Source: Hohaiivirga grylli (lineage in GTDB: Bacteria > Pseudomonadota > Alphaproteobacteria > Rhizobiales > Beijerinckiaceae). From it: 64,000 bases of DNA. Of this stretch, positions 26,045 to 35,847 are shown in pieces. Positions within the stretch are counted from its first letter, which is position 1, and every line of letters starts with the position of its first letter. Both the position numbers and the translations under genes were made by a program. The notes beneath the pieces were generated by a model. It did no database searches. It was given only the letters and a program-made list of their open reading frames with translations, and had not been told where the DNA came from. The DNA lies in assembly GCF_039655745.1 (NCBI RefSeq), contig NZ_JBBYXI010000001.1, positions 1 to 64,000 on the forward strand. Direction: 5' to 3'.

Positions 26045-28891
26045 ATGTCCAAAAAGTGTTACGGCAACGCCGTACGCACGAGCCGTGCGTATTCTTACAA
26101 ATCATGCCTGATTGCAGGAACCGCTCTGGCATCTCTCTTTCTGATAAATAATACAGCTCCTAACGCAGCAACACTGGATTGTAATTCCACACTTTATTAT
26201 TGCAATCCAAGCTCTTATGACATCGTCAATGTCATAACAACTGAGTCAGGAACAACAGCTCCACTACAGGGTTTTGGCGTCTATATGAAAGATGCTCAGT
26301 ATAACCTGAAGGAAATCAACATCTCGACAACAGGTAGTGCTGCTGACGGTGTTAGAATCAATAGTGAAGCAAACTATTTTTATGCTGATCGCCTGACGAT
26401 AAAGACAACAGGTTCGAGTGCGGATGGTATCAATGCTGCCTCCGACTTCAACCGGGACTACGATTCACTCGTATACATTGGTCAGTTCGCGAATATCGAA
26501 ACAACGAATGGTATTGCCGTTCGCGCAAACAACTATCAAAATGCTGGTTCAAATACCGTTATCATTTTACCGGATGCTTCTGTCATTAAAGTAATCGGTA
26601 CAGCCACGGCAACCAACGCCAATGATGGAACGGGTTATGCTGTCTATGCAGGTAACAGAAATAAAGATACAAATGGTCTTACTGGTTGGGATCTTATATT
26701 TGGTAATAATAATACTCTCGGCAGTTCCTACGTCTTCATCGGCAACAATGCGACAATTGAAACAAGCACGATAACAGGTCATGCCGTTTATGCAAATAAA
26801 GGCGGCTTTATTCAGCTTGGTGATGGGGCCGACATCAAAACAACTGGTACGAATGCCTATGCATTATATGCAGCAACTGAACAGCAGGGCACATATACCG
26901 ATAACGTTCGTCCCGGTTATATCTATCTTGCCGGTGGTGCAACGTTAAGAGCAACAAATACAGCCATTGTAATGCAGGCTAATGGAGCAGACTCGGTTAT
27001 TGCAAACCGCAGCATCAATACTCCGGTAATTCCCGATAACTTCCAGCGGTATGAAAGATTACCAGCCATAGATAAATCTTCTTTTACCGAAACATCTGGC
27101 AAGTTTGATGTTACAGGCATTATGGATGCCATTAATGGTGGCGTCATTGCTCTCAACATGTCCGATGGCAGCATCTTTGTTGGATCAACGGACATCCACA
27201 TTGCTGCAGCAACACCCTCCAATATCGACCTTAAAATCGATGGCAGCACAAGTAAGTGGCAGATTAATGCAGATTCATCACTGACATCTCTGAATCTGTC
27301 TTCCGGTGCAACCCTTGAGCCATATCGTGCCGCAGGTGAATCGACTTCCTTCACTCTGACAGGAACAGTCACCAATGGTGGAGCCATAGACCTGTCAAAA
27401 GAACTAGCTGCAGGTGATGTATTCACGATCAATGGCAACTACATCGGAAATAACGGCCGTGTTGTTCTCAATACACTTCTGAATGAAGGTGGAAGTCTGG
27501 CAAACCAGTCAACTGACCGCCTGCTGATCAATGGTAATGTCACCGGAACAACAAATGTCTCCATTAATCTGGTGACAGGAAGTATTGGTAGGGCTACAGC
27601 CAGTGGTCTGGTCAACCTTCCATCTGAAGGTATTTCTATCATTCAGGTTTCAGGTTCAGCTTCTGAGAACTCCTTCAGCCTGCTTGGTGGTTATATTACA
27701 GCTGGCGGAACACCTTATCAGTATACTCTGCAGGCTTATGGCCCAGGCGCCAGCAATGGTGCAGCTAATGAGAGCCAGAGACTTGTCACGGGCACAAACC
27801 CATATTGGGATTACCGCCTCCAGAGCGCTTATATCTCAACTCCTGTAACGCCTGATCCGGAGCCTGAAATCCCTGGAATTATTGATCCAGAGCCACCTGC
27901 TCCAACACCGGATCCAGGACCAACTCCACAGGTTCGTGCGGTTGCTCCTCAGGTTGCGAACTATATTCTTGCCCCAACAGCCCTCTTCCATGCCGGCTTG
28001 ATGGATATCTCCAACCTGCATCGCCGTTTGGGTGAAGTTCGTGATGATCGGGCACTTGGGCGCAACAGTGGCACCGGTGAGTTCTTCATCCGTGCATACG
28101 GTGGAACCTACAGATATAACTCAAACCGCAATACCTACAGCTATGGCTATAATGCTGACATTAACTATGCAGCAGTCCAGATGGGTGGCAACCTCTTTGC
28201 CTTTGAAGGCGAAGAAAGCGTCACACGCTTTGGTATCGCTGGCAGCATCGGTAAGCTGACATTCGGACCAAACAGGGTTTCCGGTACAACGGATACCGAT
28301 CTCGATAAATGGACTGTCTCAGCTTATGCAACCTATCTGCATAACAGTGGCTGGTATATCGACGGCATTCTTTCCTACGGTGGCTTTGATGGTCATGTCT
28401 CGACATCCTATCGTGGCAGAACAGCAGGCCTCAGCGGCAAGACCTTTGCCGCCTCGATTGAAACCGGTTACCCGATCAAGCTGACAGAGAGCATCATTCT
28501 TGAGCCTCAGGCACAGCTGGTCTATCAGCGCCTGATGTTTGACAGGAAACTTGACGTCGACAACTTCGTTGTTACGCTCGGGAACCTTGACCAGCTGACT
28601 GCCCGTATTGGTGCCCGTTTGTCAAAGACCTACACCGAGAAAGACCGGATCGTCACTGTTTATGGCAAACTCAACCTGATCCATAATTTCCGCAATCACA
28701 GCAACAAGATTTATCTTGGTGATGATTTCCGGATCGGTCAGCTGGGTACGGTCATTGAAGCGGGTGTGGGTATAAACACCAACCTCTCCAAAAACCTCTC
28801 TGCCTATGGTGACATTGCTTACCAGCAGCGCATTGGCAAAACGGGTGTTTCCGGTTTCAGCCTTACAGGCGGGTTGCGTTACACATTCTAA
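26045..28891 (+). CDS. Autotransporter (AT4), 948 aa
   Basis: A complete type V secretion protein. The signal peptide spans about residues 1-42 (CLIAGTALASLFLINN, ending PNAA), followed by a Cys pair (LDCNSTLYYCNPS) like that of AT1. The passenger is Asn/Thr/Gly-rich and of right-handed beta-helix type up to about residue 600. A Pro-rich hinge (PDPEPEIPGIIDPEPPAP) precedes a beta-barrel of about 290 residues that ends in Phe (GGLRYTF). GGGGG lies four bases before ATG 26045. The barrel differs from that of AT2/AT3. It faces ctpA across a shared terminator. By family it is a surface-displayed or released passenger of unknown target. Confidence 0.93.
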   Translation: MSKKCYGNAVRTSRAYSYKSCLIAGTALASLFLINNTAPNAATLDCNSTLYYCNPSSYDIVNVITTESGTTAPLQGFGVYMKDAQYNLKEINISTTGSAADGVRINSEANYFYADRLTIKTTGSSADGINAASDFNRDYDSLVYIGQFANIETTNGIAVRANNYQNAGSNTVIILPDASVIKVIGTATATNANDGTGYAVYAGNRNKDTNGLTGWDLIFGNNNTLGSSYVFIGNNATIETSTITGHAVYANKGGFIQLGDGADIKTTGTNAYALYAATEQQGTYTDNVRPGYIYLAGGATLRATNTAIVMQANGADSVIANRSINTPVIPDNFQRYERLPAIDKSSFTETSGKFDVTGIMDAINGGVIALNMSDGSIFVGSTDIHIAAATPSNIDLKIDGSTSKWQINADSSLTSLNLSSGATLEPYRAAGESTSFTLTGTVTNGGAIDLSKELAAGDVFTINGNYIGNNGRVVLNTLLNEGGSLANQSTDRLLINGNVTGTTNVSINLVTGSIGRATASGLVNLPSEGISIIQVSGSASENSFSLLGGYITAGGTPYQYTLQAYGPGASNGAANESQRLVTGTNPYWDYRLQSAYISTPVTPDPEPEIPGIIDPEPPAPTPDPGPTPQVRAVAPQVANYILAPTALFHAGLMDISNLHRRLGEVRDDRALGRNSGTGEFFIRAYGGTYRYNSNRNTYSYGYNADINYAAVQMGGNLFAFEGEESVTRFGIAGSIGKLTFGPNRVSGTTDTDLDKWTVSAYATYLHNSGWYIDGILSYGGFDGHVSTSYRGRTAGLSGKTFAASIETGYPIKLTESIILEPQAQLVYQRLMFDRKLDVDNFVVTLGNLDQLTARIGARLSKTYTEKDRIVTVYGKLNLIHNFRNHSNKIYLGDDFRIGQLGTVIEAGVGINTNLSKNLSAYGDIAYQQRIGKTGVSGFSLTGGLRYTF

Positions 28892-28896
28892 AAAGA

Positions 28897-28920
28897 AAAC
28901 CGGAGAATATTATCCGGTTT
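28897..28920 (+). terminator. Hairpin directly after AT4
   Basis: AAACCGGA (28897-28904) pairs with TCCGGTTT (28913-28920) five bases past the AT4 stop. There is no T-run after it, so it may stabilise the mRNA end rather than terminate on its own. Confidence 0.45.
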
Positions 28921-28938
28921 GAATAAACGAGATATAAT

Positions 28939-28966
28939 AAACCCGCCTTTCGGCGGGTTTATTTTT
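28939..28966. terminator. Bidirectional terminator between AT4 and ctpA
   Basis: A perfect 9-bp stem AAACCCGCC/GGCGGGTTT (28939-28947 and 28952-28960) with loop TTTC is followed by ATTTTT on the plus strand. It sits between two convergent genes and is three bases from the ctpA stop region. Confidence 0.9.
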
Positions 28967-28968
28967 AC

Positions 28969-30396
28969 TTATTTCTTTTCTTCATCCTTCTTACCGTCTT
29001 CAGGCTTGGCATCCTGCTTCTGGTCGGATTTTTCATCTGTTGCCTTAGCACCATCTGACTTCTTGTCATCAGTTTCGGCGACAACCGGCATCTTCAGATT
29101 TTCAACGCCTTTCCATTCACCACGAAGAACTTCCAAAGCAGCGTAAAGCTGTTTATCCTTCTTGGTATCTGGCGGGATATAGGCTGAGGAACCACCGCCC
29201 TCTTCCTTGTCCTTATCGGTTGTATTGCTCAGGTGACCGCGCAATCCGGCCTCACCCTTGGTTTCATCCTTACCCTTCAGCTCATCCGGGATATCCTGAC
29301 GGACTTCAATATCAGGAGCGATGCCCTGAGCCTGAATAGAACGGCCTGACGGCGTGAAGTAACGCGCTGTTGTCAGACGGATACCGCCGTTGGAACCGAG
29401 CGGGAAGATTGTCTGGACAGAGCCCTTACCGAAGGAGCGGGTACCCAGAACCTTGGCACGCTTGTGATCCTGAAGAGCACCGGCAACAATCTCAGAAGCG
29501 GAAGCTGAACCACCGTTAATCAGAACAACAATTGGCTTACCGTTTGTCAGATCGCCCTTCTTGGCACTGTAACGTTCAACCCGGTTTGGATCGCGTGGAC
29601 GTGTTGAAACAATTTCACCGCGATCAAGGAAAGCATCTGAAACTGAGATAGCCTGATCAAGCAGACCACCCGGATCATTACGCAGATCAATAATGAAGCC
29701 TTTCAGCTTGTCATTACCAATTTCCTTCGTCAGGCTCTCAATGGCAATTTTGAGATTTGAGAAGGTTTGCTCTGTAAACTGAGTAATACGGATATAGCCA
29801 ACATCACCCTCTGTACGGAAGCGAACGGGCTTGATCTTGATGGTTTCACGGGTGAGCGTGACATCAAATGGATCTTTACCCTTACGAATGATCTTCAGCT
29901 TGACCTTCGTATTTGGCGCACCACGCATCTTATCGACGGCCTGATTAAGGGTCAGACCCTGAATCTGCTCACCATCAATCTGCGAGATAAGATCGTTGGC
30001 CAGAAGACCAGCACGTGCTGCCGGCGTATCATCAATTGGCGTCACAACCTTAACGAGGCCGTCTTCCATGGTGACTTCGATACCAAGACCACCGAATTCA
30101 CCCTTGGTCTGGACCTGCATATCCTGGAAGCTCTTTACATCCATATAGTTGGAATGTGGATCGAGCGATGTCAGCATACCATTGATAGCTGCTTCAATGA
30201 GCTTCTGATCATCGGGTTTATCGACATAGTCGGCACGAATTTTTTCAAAAACATCACCGAACAGGCTCAGCTGCCTGTAGGTATCTGCAGGTGCCGCGAT
30301 AGCAGGTGCTGTTGTTGGCATAACCTGCTGGGAAACCAGTGTTGCTGTACCAGCGCCAATTGCAGCGCCCAAGAGAACTAAAGATATTTTGCGCAT
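28969..30396 (-). CDS. ctpA: Carboxy-terminal processing protease, S41 family
   Basis: A 475-residue periplasmic serine protease. An N-terminal signal or anchor (ISLVLLGAAIGAGTATLVS) is followed by a PDZ domain (GLGIEVTMEDGLVKVVTPID...AGLLANDLI) and the S41 core with the catalytic motif GGSASASEIVAGALQDHKRA and GTRSFGKGSVQ, i.e. a Ser/Lys dyad. The tail is very rich in Lys, Asp and Glu. Such proteases trim outer-membrane or peptidoglycan-related proteins. ATG 30396 overlaps the TAA of the upstream envC-like gene (TAATG), implying translational coupling; a longer start at 30435 would lie inside that gene. Confidence 0.93.
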   Translation of the reverse strand: MRKISLVLLGAAIGAGTATLVSQQVMPTTAPAIAAPADTYRQLSLFGDVFEKIRADYVDKPDDQKLIEAAINGMLTSLDPHSNYMDVKSFQDMQVQTKGEFGGLGIEVTMEDGLVKVVTPIDDTPAARAGLLANDLISQIDGEQIQGLTLNQAVDKMRGAPNTKVKLKIIRKGKDPFDVTLTRETIKIKPVRFRTEGDVGYIRITQFTEQTFSNLKIAIESLTKEIGNDKLKGFIIDLRNDPGGLLDQAISVSDAFLDRGEIVSTRPRDPNRVERYSAKKGDLTNGKPIVVLINGGSASASEIVAGALQDHKRAKVLGTRSFGKGSVQTIFPLGSNGGIRLTTARYFTPSGRSIQAQGIAPDIEVRQDIPDELKGKDETKGEAGLRGHLSNTTDKDKEEGGGSSAYIPPDTKKDKQLYAALEVLRGEWKGVENLKMPVVAETDDKKSDGAKATDEKSDQKQDAKPEDGKKDEEKK

Positions 30397-31721
30397 TACC
30401 CGCGAACCTTCTCGCTTTGCGATTTCGCCCACCATGGCCCAGGGTCAATTGACCCGCCATCTTTCCTAAGCTCTACATAGAGCACAGGGTCCTTTGTCTC
30501 GATAGAGCCTGCAACAGCAGAAGGCAATGCCTGCTCTCCCATTATTGCGACCGGCTCACCGGCGAGAACAAATTGTCCTACCTCTACATTTATCTGATCC
30601 ATGCCAGCGAGCAATACATAATATCCTCCTCCGGCATTAATGATCAACAAACGACCAAAAGACCTGAACGGGCCAGCAAATGCAACCCACCCATCCGATG
30701 GTGATACCACCACCGCTTTTGCTCTGGTTGAAAGGGATATGCCGCGCATAGTGCCGCCATATCCATCAGAACCACCAAAGTCCTTTACTTGTTCGCCGGA
30801 CACGGGCAGAGGAAGTCTGCCTTTTGCCTGCGCGAAAGGTATCTTCGGTGATAATCTTGAAGGATCGGTAAATGCCGTTGCAGCAAATGCAGCTTTTTGC
30901 TGCATTGTTTCCGCCTGTCTGGCCGCGGCAGCCGCACGTTGAGCGCCAGCCACTTCTTTTTCCGATCGTTCAATCAGGTCTGCCAGAGACTTTGCCTGCG
31001 TTGCAAGCTCAGCCATTTTCTGACGTTCACTGCCGATTGCAGCCTCAACTTCAGACTGGCGGCTCTGACGCGCCTCCATGAGCGCTGCCACACGTTGCTG
31101 CTGGTCTGTCAGGCTCGTCAACTGTGTATTGAGCGTATAACGATCTGTCGCAATTGCCTTCTTCAACCGCACAAGTTCTGTGAGATCATTGGCAAGCGCA
31201 TTCGTCTCGGCGCGTAATTCCGGTAAAACTGCGCCTAATAAAATGGATGTCCGGACAGCAAGCAGCATATCTTCTGGCTGTGCCAATACGGCTGGCGGCG
31301 GCTTTCGGCCCATCCGCTGCAGTGCGGCCAGAACCTCTGCGATAACAGCCCGTCTGCTGTTCAGTGAATCCTGAATAGCTGTTTCACTACCTGTGAGTGT
31401 TTCCAGACGCTCTTCAAGATCTCTGATCTGCTCTTCCAGAGCGCGGGTTTTCTGAGCTGTCTCGATCAGGGCCGCATTGAGTTTTGTGCGGTCGCTCTTG
31501 ATTGACGCAATCTCTTGTTCAAGGCGTTTGCCTGCCTGCTGATGGGCATCAAGCTTTTGCTTAACGGCCTCCAACTCACTTTGAGTCTGAGCCGTGTTAT
31601 TTGCCGGAGCCTGTGCCTTACCAAGATGTGGAAGAGCTGCACCCATTACAAGAGACAGCACAAATAGTCCGATTACCGGACCCTTATGCCTGTGTCGTGT
31701 TATGGGTAAAAAGCTCTGCAT
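30396..31721 (-). CDS. EnvC-like murein hydrolase activator (degenerate LytM/M23)
   Basis: About 441 residues. A signal or anchor helix (GPVIGLFVLSLVMGAAL) is followed by a long coiled coil (about residues 50-290, with LEAVKQKLDAHQQAGKRLEQ at its start) and a C-terminal LytM fold (GGYYVLLAGMDQINVEVGQF...VLYVELRKDGGSIDPGPWW). The usual zinc ligands H-x3-D and H-x-H are absent: GISLSTRA and LLAGM stand in their places. It therefore probably activates amidases during cell division rather than cutting peptidoglycan itself. The frame could start at TTG 31739, overlapping the rlmH stop; ATG 31721 is my choice but neither has a strong ribosome site. Confidence 0.88.
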   Translation of the reverse strand: MQSFLPITRHRHKGPVIGLFVLSLVMGAALPHLGKAQAPANNTAQTQSELEAVKQKLDAHQQAGKRLEQEIASIKSDRTKLNAALIETAQKTRALEEQIRDLEERLETLTGSETAIQDSLNSRRAVIAEVLAALQRMGRKPPPAVLAQPEDMLLAVRTSILLGAVLPELRAETNALANDLTELVRLKKAIATDRYTLNTQLTSLTDQQQRVAALMEARQSRQSEVEAAIGSERQKMAELATQAKSLADLIERSEKEVAGAQRAAAAARQAETMQQKAAFAATAFTDPSRLSPKIPFAQAKGRLPLPVSGEQVKDFGGSDGYGGTMRGISLSTRAKAVVVSPSDGWVAFAGPFRSFGRLLIINAGGGYYVLLAGMDQINVEVGQFVLAGEPVAIMGEQALPSAVAGSIETKDPVLYVELRKDGGSIDPGPWWAKSQSEKVRG

Positions 31722-31735
31722 ATAACCAAAAATTC

Positions 31736-32218
31736 TCAACCATCACGATGGTAAGGATGACCACCAATGATTGTAATAGCGCGATAAAGTTGCTCAGTTA
31801 CTAACACACGCACTAATTGGTGGGGTAAAGTCAGGGCACCAAACGATAAGATCAGATCAGCTTTCTGACGTAAGGTCTCATCCAGACCATCAGCCCCACC
31901 GATGATAAAAGATGCCTGCTCACGACCACTATCACGCCAATTGGTAATTTGATCAGAAAAGGCTTTGCTTGAAAGGGATTTCCCACGCTCGTCAAAAGCG
32001 ACAAGCACACCATTCCCAAGCTTTGCGGAAATGGCAGCAGCCTCTTCTGCCCGGCGATCTTCCTCGCGACGGGCCTTGCTTTCTGACAGTTCAATCTGAT
32101 TTATTGCCGTGAACCCAAGGCTACGCCCGGATGCTTCCAGACGTTGCCTGTACCGTTCAACGAGTTCGCGTTCAGGCCCGTTCTTTAAACGGCCAACACT
32201 GATGATACTGAGCCGCAC
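31736..32218 (-). CDS. rlmH: 23S rRNA (pseudouridine-1915-N3)-methyltransferase
   Basis: A 160-residue SPOUT methyltransferase of the RlmH family that methylates pseudouridine 1915 in helix 69 of 23S rRNA. It begins MRLSIISVGRLKNGPE. The SAM-binding knot is recognisable as FIIGGADGLDETLRQKADL, LSFGALTLPHQLVRVLVTEQ and the end IIGGHPYHRDG, which is almost invariant in the family. It follows rsfS by 9 bases. Confidence 0.97.
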   Translation of the reverse strand: MRLSIISVGRLKNGPERELVERYRQRLEASGRSLGFTAINQIELSESKARREEDRRAEEAAAISAKLGNGVLVAFDERGKSLSSKAFSDQITNWRDSGREQASFIIGGADGLDETLRQKADLILSFGALTLPHQLVRVLVTEQLYRAITIIGGHPYHRDG

Positions 32219-32227
32219 GTCTTCTTC

Positions 32228-32665
32228 TTACTGACGTGAAACAGGTGCTGCAGTCTGCTCATCAGGGCGATCAGCACTCCACATTTTCTCTAGATTATAG
32301 AATGCCCGAACTTCCGGGCGGAAAACGTGAACCAGAACATCGCCAGCGTCGATCAGAACCCAATCACAGGAAGGCATACCCTCAACACGGGGGAAGCCAT
32401 GCCCGTTATTCTTCATCTCTTCCATGATGTGCTCGGCAATTGAGCCAACATGGCGGTTTGAACGACCGGAAGCAATAACCATCATATCTGCAAGACTTGT
32501 CTTCCCAACGAGGTCGATAACGACCACGTCTTCAGCCTTCATTTCATCAAGGCCTTCCATGACAATATCTTGAACAGACTTTTCCTGCGAAGCTTTCGCT
32601 GCGGATTTAGTGGAAAGTGAAGCTGTGTGGGGCAGTGGTATCATCCTTCGATAGCGCGGCAACAC
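32228..32665 (-). CDS. rsfS: Ribosomal silencing factor RsfS
   Basis: A 145-residue member of the RsfS/Iojap family that binds uL14 and blocks subunit joining in starvation. Family signatures are DLVGKTSLADMMVIASGRSN, RHVGSIAEHIMEEMK, and GDVLVHVFRPEVRAFYNLEK. GTG 32665 has AAAGG five bases upstream and is preferred over ATG 32644, which would have its AAGG directly against the start codon. Confidence 0.95.
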   Translation of the reverse strand: MLPRYRRMIPLPHTASLSTKSAAKASQEKSVQDIVMEGLDEMKAEDVVVIDLVGKTSLADMMVIASGRSNRHVGSIAEHIMEEMKNNGHGFPRVEGMPSCDWVLIDAGDVLVHVFRPEVRAFYNLEKMWSADRPDEQTAAPVSRQ

Positions 32666-32766
32666 GCCGACCTTTAAAAATATGCCGCAAATTTGTTAAA
32701 ATTCAACGACTAACAATAATAGGGAATGACTATTACAGATAAAATAAGGCGATTTTATTGAAAACC

Positions 32767-33408
32767 TTACTTTTTCTGCTGTCGCATCTGTGTTGATGAC
32801 AATGCAGTACGTGGTCCGTGAATAAAAACCCACGCTGGCAATGTCGAATCAGCAAGACAGGATGCCTGATTTTCAGGCTTCCGGTAGCGAGCCAGAACAT
32901 GAGCGGATTTACTTGCTGTTGCTGATAATGTCCAGCCCGGTCGATCAATAACCGCAATTGAAACCATCCGCGCAATATCCTGCCAGCCCCGCCAGTGATG
33001 GAAGCCCGCCAGATTATCCGCCCCCATCAGCCAGACAAAGTGAACAAGCGGAAAGCGTTGCTTGAGAAAAGCTATTGTTTCAACGGTATAGTTCGTCCCA
33101 ATCGCCTCTTCAAAAGCCGTAACAACAATACGCGGGTTTGAAACCATGGCTTTAGCCTGTGCTACACGGGCCGCAGTATCAGGCAGATTGCTGTGGTCTT
33201 TTAGTGGGTTGCCCGGAGATACCAGCCACCAGATCTGGTCAAGTCGTAATCTCTGTAAAGCTAACAGACTAACCTTGCGATGGCCTTCATGGGCTGGATT
33301 AAAGCTTCCCCCATAAAGGCCAATACGCATACCCGCTGCAACAGGTGGCAAGCGATGGTGCGGGGCTAAATCCTGCCACCGCATGGCAAGGTTTCTAAGG
33401 CCCCGCAT
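32767..33408 (-). CDS. nadD: Nicotinate-nucleotide adenylyltransferase
   Basis: Adenylates nicotinate mononucleotide in NAD synthesis. The nucleotidyltransferase motif GLYGGSFNPAHEGHR is near residue 30, WWLVSPGNPLK follows, and the ISSTxxR-like end appears as ALSSTQMRQQ. I chose ATG 33408, four bases past the proA stop, giving 213 residues; an upstream start at 33444 would overlap proA by about 30 bases. No strong ribosome site is visible, so coupling to proA is likely. Confidence 0.93.
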   Translation of the reverse strand: MRGLRNLAMRWQDLAPHHRLPPVAAGMRIGLYGGSFNPAHEGHRKVSLLALQRLRLDQIWWLVSPGNPLKDHSNLPDTAARVAQAKAMVSNPRIVVTAFEEAIGTNYTVETIAFLKQRFPLVHFVWLMGADNLAGFHHWRGWQDIARMVSIAVIDRPGWTLSATASKSAHVLARYRKPENQASCLADSTLPAWVFIHGPRTALSSTQMRQQKK

Positions 33409-33412
33409 GTCT

Positions 33413-34684
33413 TTACGGACGTGTCTGCCCGTTGCCACGGACACGATATTTGAAGGATGTCAGCTGTTCGACGCCAACCGGCCCTCTGGCATGCATACGG
33501 CCAGTGGCAATACCAATCTCGGCACCAAAACCAAATTCACCGCCATCCGCAAACTGAGTGGATGCATTGTGCAGCACAATTGCGGAGTCGACCTCCGCAA
33601 AGAACTGGTTGGCAACCGTCACATCATCAGTGATAATGGCATCCGTATGATGCGAGCCATAGCCTTCAATATGAGCAATAGCGGCCTCTAAGCCATCGAC
33701 AACTTTCACTGAAACGATGGCATCAAGATATTCCGTACGCCAGTCTTCCTCTGTCGCTGCAATAATCCGTGCATCAACAGCCTGCGTTTCTGCATCACCC
33801 CGGACTTCACATCCATTATCAAGCAACAGCTTTACCAGAGCTGGCAGATGGGTCGAGACAACCTTGCGGTCAACAAGCAGGGTCTCTACTGCACCACAAA
33901 TACCGGTCCGGCGCAGCTTGGCATTGAGAACAATGCCCTTCGCCATCTCAAGGTCAGCCTGCTCATGGACGAAGATATGACACAGCCCTTCAAGATGCGC
34001 GAAAACCGGCACACGTGCTTCTTTCTGAACACGTTCGACGAGGCTCTTTCCACCACGGGGAATAATCACATCAATATTACCATCAAGCCCAGACAGCATA
34101 TCACCGACAGCTGCCCGGTCTTTGGTTGGCACAAGCTGGATAACCTCTTTCGGCAAACCAACTTCTTCAAGGCCCTTACCCATTGCAGCAGCAATCGCGG
34201 CTGAAGTTCCAAAACTGTCAGAGCCGGCTCTGAGAATAGCGGCATTCCCGGCCTTCAGGCAGAGCGCTCCGGCATCAGCTGTCACATTCGGGCGGCTTTC
34301 AAAAATCACCCCGATGACACCGAGTGGCGTCATAACGCGGTCAATAACAAGCCCGTTTGGACGATCGAATGTAGCCGTGATACGGCCAATTGGATCAGGC
34401 AGAGCCGCGATATCTTCAACAGCTACGGCTACAGCCTCAAGACGCTTTTCATCCAAAGCAAGTCGGTCAATAAACGAAGACGCAAGGCCCTTCTGCTTTG
34501 CAGCTTCCAGATCCTCAGCATTGACTGCAAGAATATGAGCCGCATCTGCACGAATGTGCATGGCAATGGCTTTAAGGGCTTTCTGTTTGAGTGACGGGTT
34601 GGCAAGGGCAATCTTACGGGCTGCAACACGGGCTTTACGCCCGATTTCAAGCATCTCTTCGCGACTGCTACTGCCAATTGTCAT
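33413..34684 (-). CDS. proA: Glutamate-5-semialdehyde dehydrogenase (gamma-glutamyl phosphate reductase)
   Basis: A 423-residue NADPH enzyme for the second step of proline synthesis. Visible are FESRPNVTADAGALCLKAGN, the loop PRGGKSLVERVQKEARVPVF and the catalytic-cysteine segment RRTGICGAVETLLV. It starts 5 bases after proB, forming the usual proBA pair. Confidence 0.97.
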   Translation of the reverse strand: MTIGSSSREEMLEIGRKARVAARKIALANPSLKQKALKAIAMHIRADAAHILAVNAEDLEAAKQKGLASSFIDRLALDEKRLEAVAVAVEDIAALPDPIGRITATFDRPNGLVIDRVMTPLGVIGVIFESRPNVTADAGALCLKAGNAAILRAGSDSFGTSAAIAAAMGKGLEEVGLPKEVIQLVPTKDRAAVGDMLSGLDGNIDVIIPRGGKSLVERVQKEARVPVFAHLEGLCHIFVHEQADLEMAKGIVLNAKLRRTGICGAVETLLVDRKVVSTHLPALVKLLLDNGCEVRGDAETQAVDARIIAATEEDWRTEYLDAIVSVKVVDGLEAAIAHIEGYGSHHTDAIITDDVTVANQFFAEVDSAIVLHNASTQFADGGEFGFGAEIGIATGRMHARGPVGVEQLTSFKYRVRGNGQTRP

Positions 34685-34689
34685 AACAC

Positions 34690-35847
34690 TTACTCCACTA
34701 ACAAAACCATGTCGTCACGGTGAATCATCTCTGATCGCCCGGCGTGACCAAGTATCTCTTCAATTTCACCACTGGCATGCCCGATAATCTTGCGGGCTTC
34801 TTCGATATCATAAGCCACAAGTCCGCGACCAATGACACCCGATTTGTCCCGGATGACCACTGTATCACCACGGCTGAAATCACCCTCTGCAAGTTTAACA
34901 CCAACTGGCAGAAGGCTTGCACCTGCTTTCAGGGCCTTTACGGCACCATCATCAATATGAAGCGTACCATGTGGTTCAATCGAACCGGCAATCCATGTTT
35001 TACGGGCAGCGACCGGGTTTGATGGTGTGAGGAACCACGTGCAGCGCCCACCATCTTCAATGGCCTTCAGCGGGTTCTTGGAACGGCCATCTGCAATAAT
35101 CATATGGGTGCCGCTGGCCGTTGCAATCTTGCCTGCCTCAACCTTGGTACGCATCCCCCCACGCGAAAGCTCAGAGGCAGCACCTCCCGCCATGGCATCA
35201 ATTTCAGCTGTTATTTTCTCAACAACAGGGAGGTGCCTTGCGGATGGATTTTGCGCAGGCGGCGCTGTGTAAAGCCCGTCAATATCAGAGAACAGTATCA
35301 GCAGATCAGCGCCAATCATCGTTGCAACACGTGCCGCCAAACGGTCGTTATCACCATAACGGATTTCGCTGGTTGCGACTGTATCATTCTCATTCACAAC
35401 CGGTACCGCACGCATCTCAAGCAGCTTGAGTGATGTGGCACGGGCATTGAGATAGCGTCGACGCTCTTCCGTATCTGATAATGTCACCAGAATCTGGCCA
35501 GCCGTAATCCGGTGATGCGCCAGAACTTCTGTCCAGACACGTGCGAGTTCAATCTGGCCAACCGCAGCTGCTGCCTGACTTTCCTCTAGTTTCAACGGGC
35601 CAGATGGCAGTTTGAGCAATGTCCGGCCCATGGCAACTGCACCCGATGAAACCACGAGCACATCAATGCCGCGGTTATGCAACTCTGCAATGTCTTCAGC
35701 CAATGCTGCGAGCCAGGCATGTTTCAGACGTCCCTGCTTACTATCAACGAGAAGAGACGAACCAACCTTCAGAACAATTCTGCGGAAGTCGCGCAAGTTT
35801 GGTTTCTTATCATTATCGGCAATGCCCGATATCGCTTCTCCACTCAT
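34690..35847 (-). CDS. proB: Glutamate 5-kinase with PUA domain
   Basis: Phosphorylates glutamate in the first, feedback-controlled step of proline synthesis. The amino-acid kinase domain starts RRIVLKVGSSLLVD and includes VVSSGAVAMG and the nucleotide loop FSDIDGLYT. A C-terminal PUA domain follows from about residue 290 (GTLHIDDGAVKALKAGASLL). I chose ATG 35847, which overlaps the obgE stop as ATGA and has AAGGAA eight bases upstream; an ATG three codons earlier has worse spacing. Confidence 0.96.
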   Translation of the reverse strand: MSGEAISGIADNDKKPNLRDFRRIVLKVGSSLLVDSKQGRLKHAWLAALAEDIAELHNRGIDVLVVSSGAVAMGRTLLKLPSGPLKLEESQAAAAVGQIELARVWTEVLAHHRITAGQILVTLSDTEERRRYLNARATSLKLLEMRAVPVVNENDTVATSEIRYGDNDRLAARVATMIGADLLILFSDIDGLYTAPPAQNPSARHLPVVEKITAEIDAMAGGAASELSRGGMRTKVEAGKIATASGTHMIIADGRSKNPLKAIEDGGRCTWFLTPSNPVAARKTWIAGSIEPHGTLHIDDGAVKALKAGASLLPVGVKLAEGDFSRGDTVVIRDKSGVIGRGLVAYDIEEARKIIGHASGEIEEILGHAGRSEMIHRDDMVLLVE

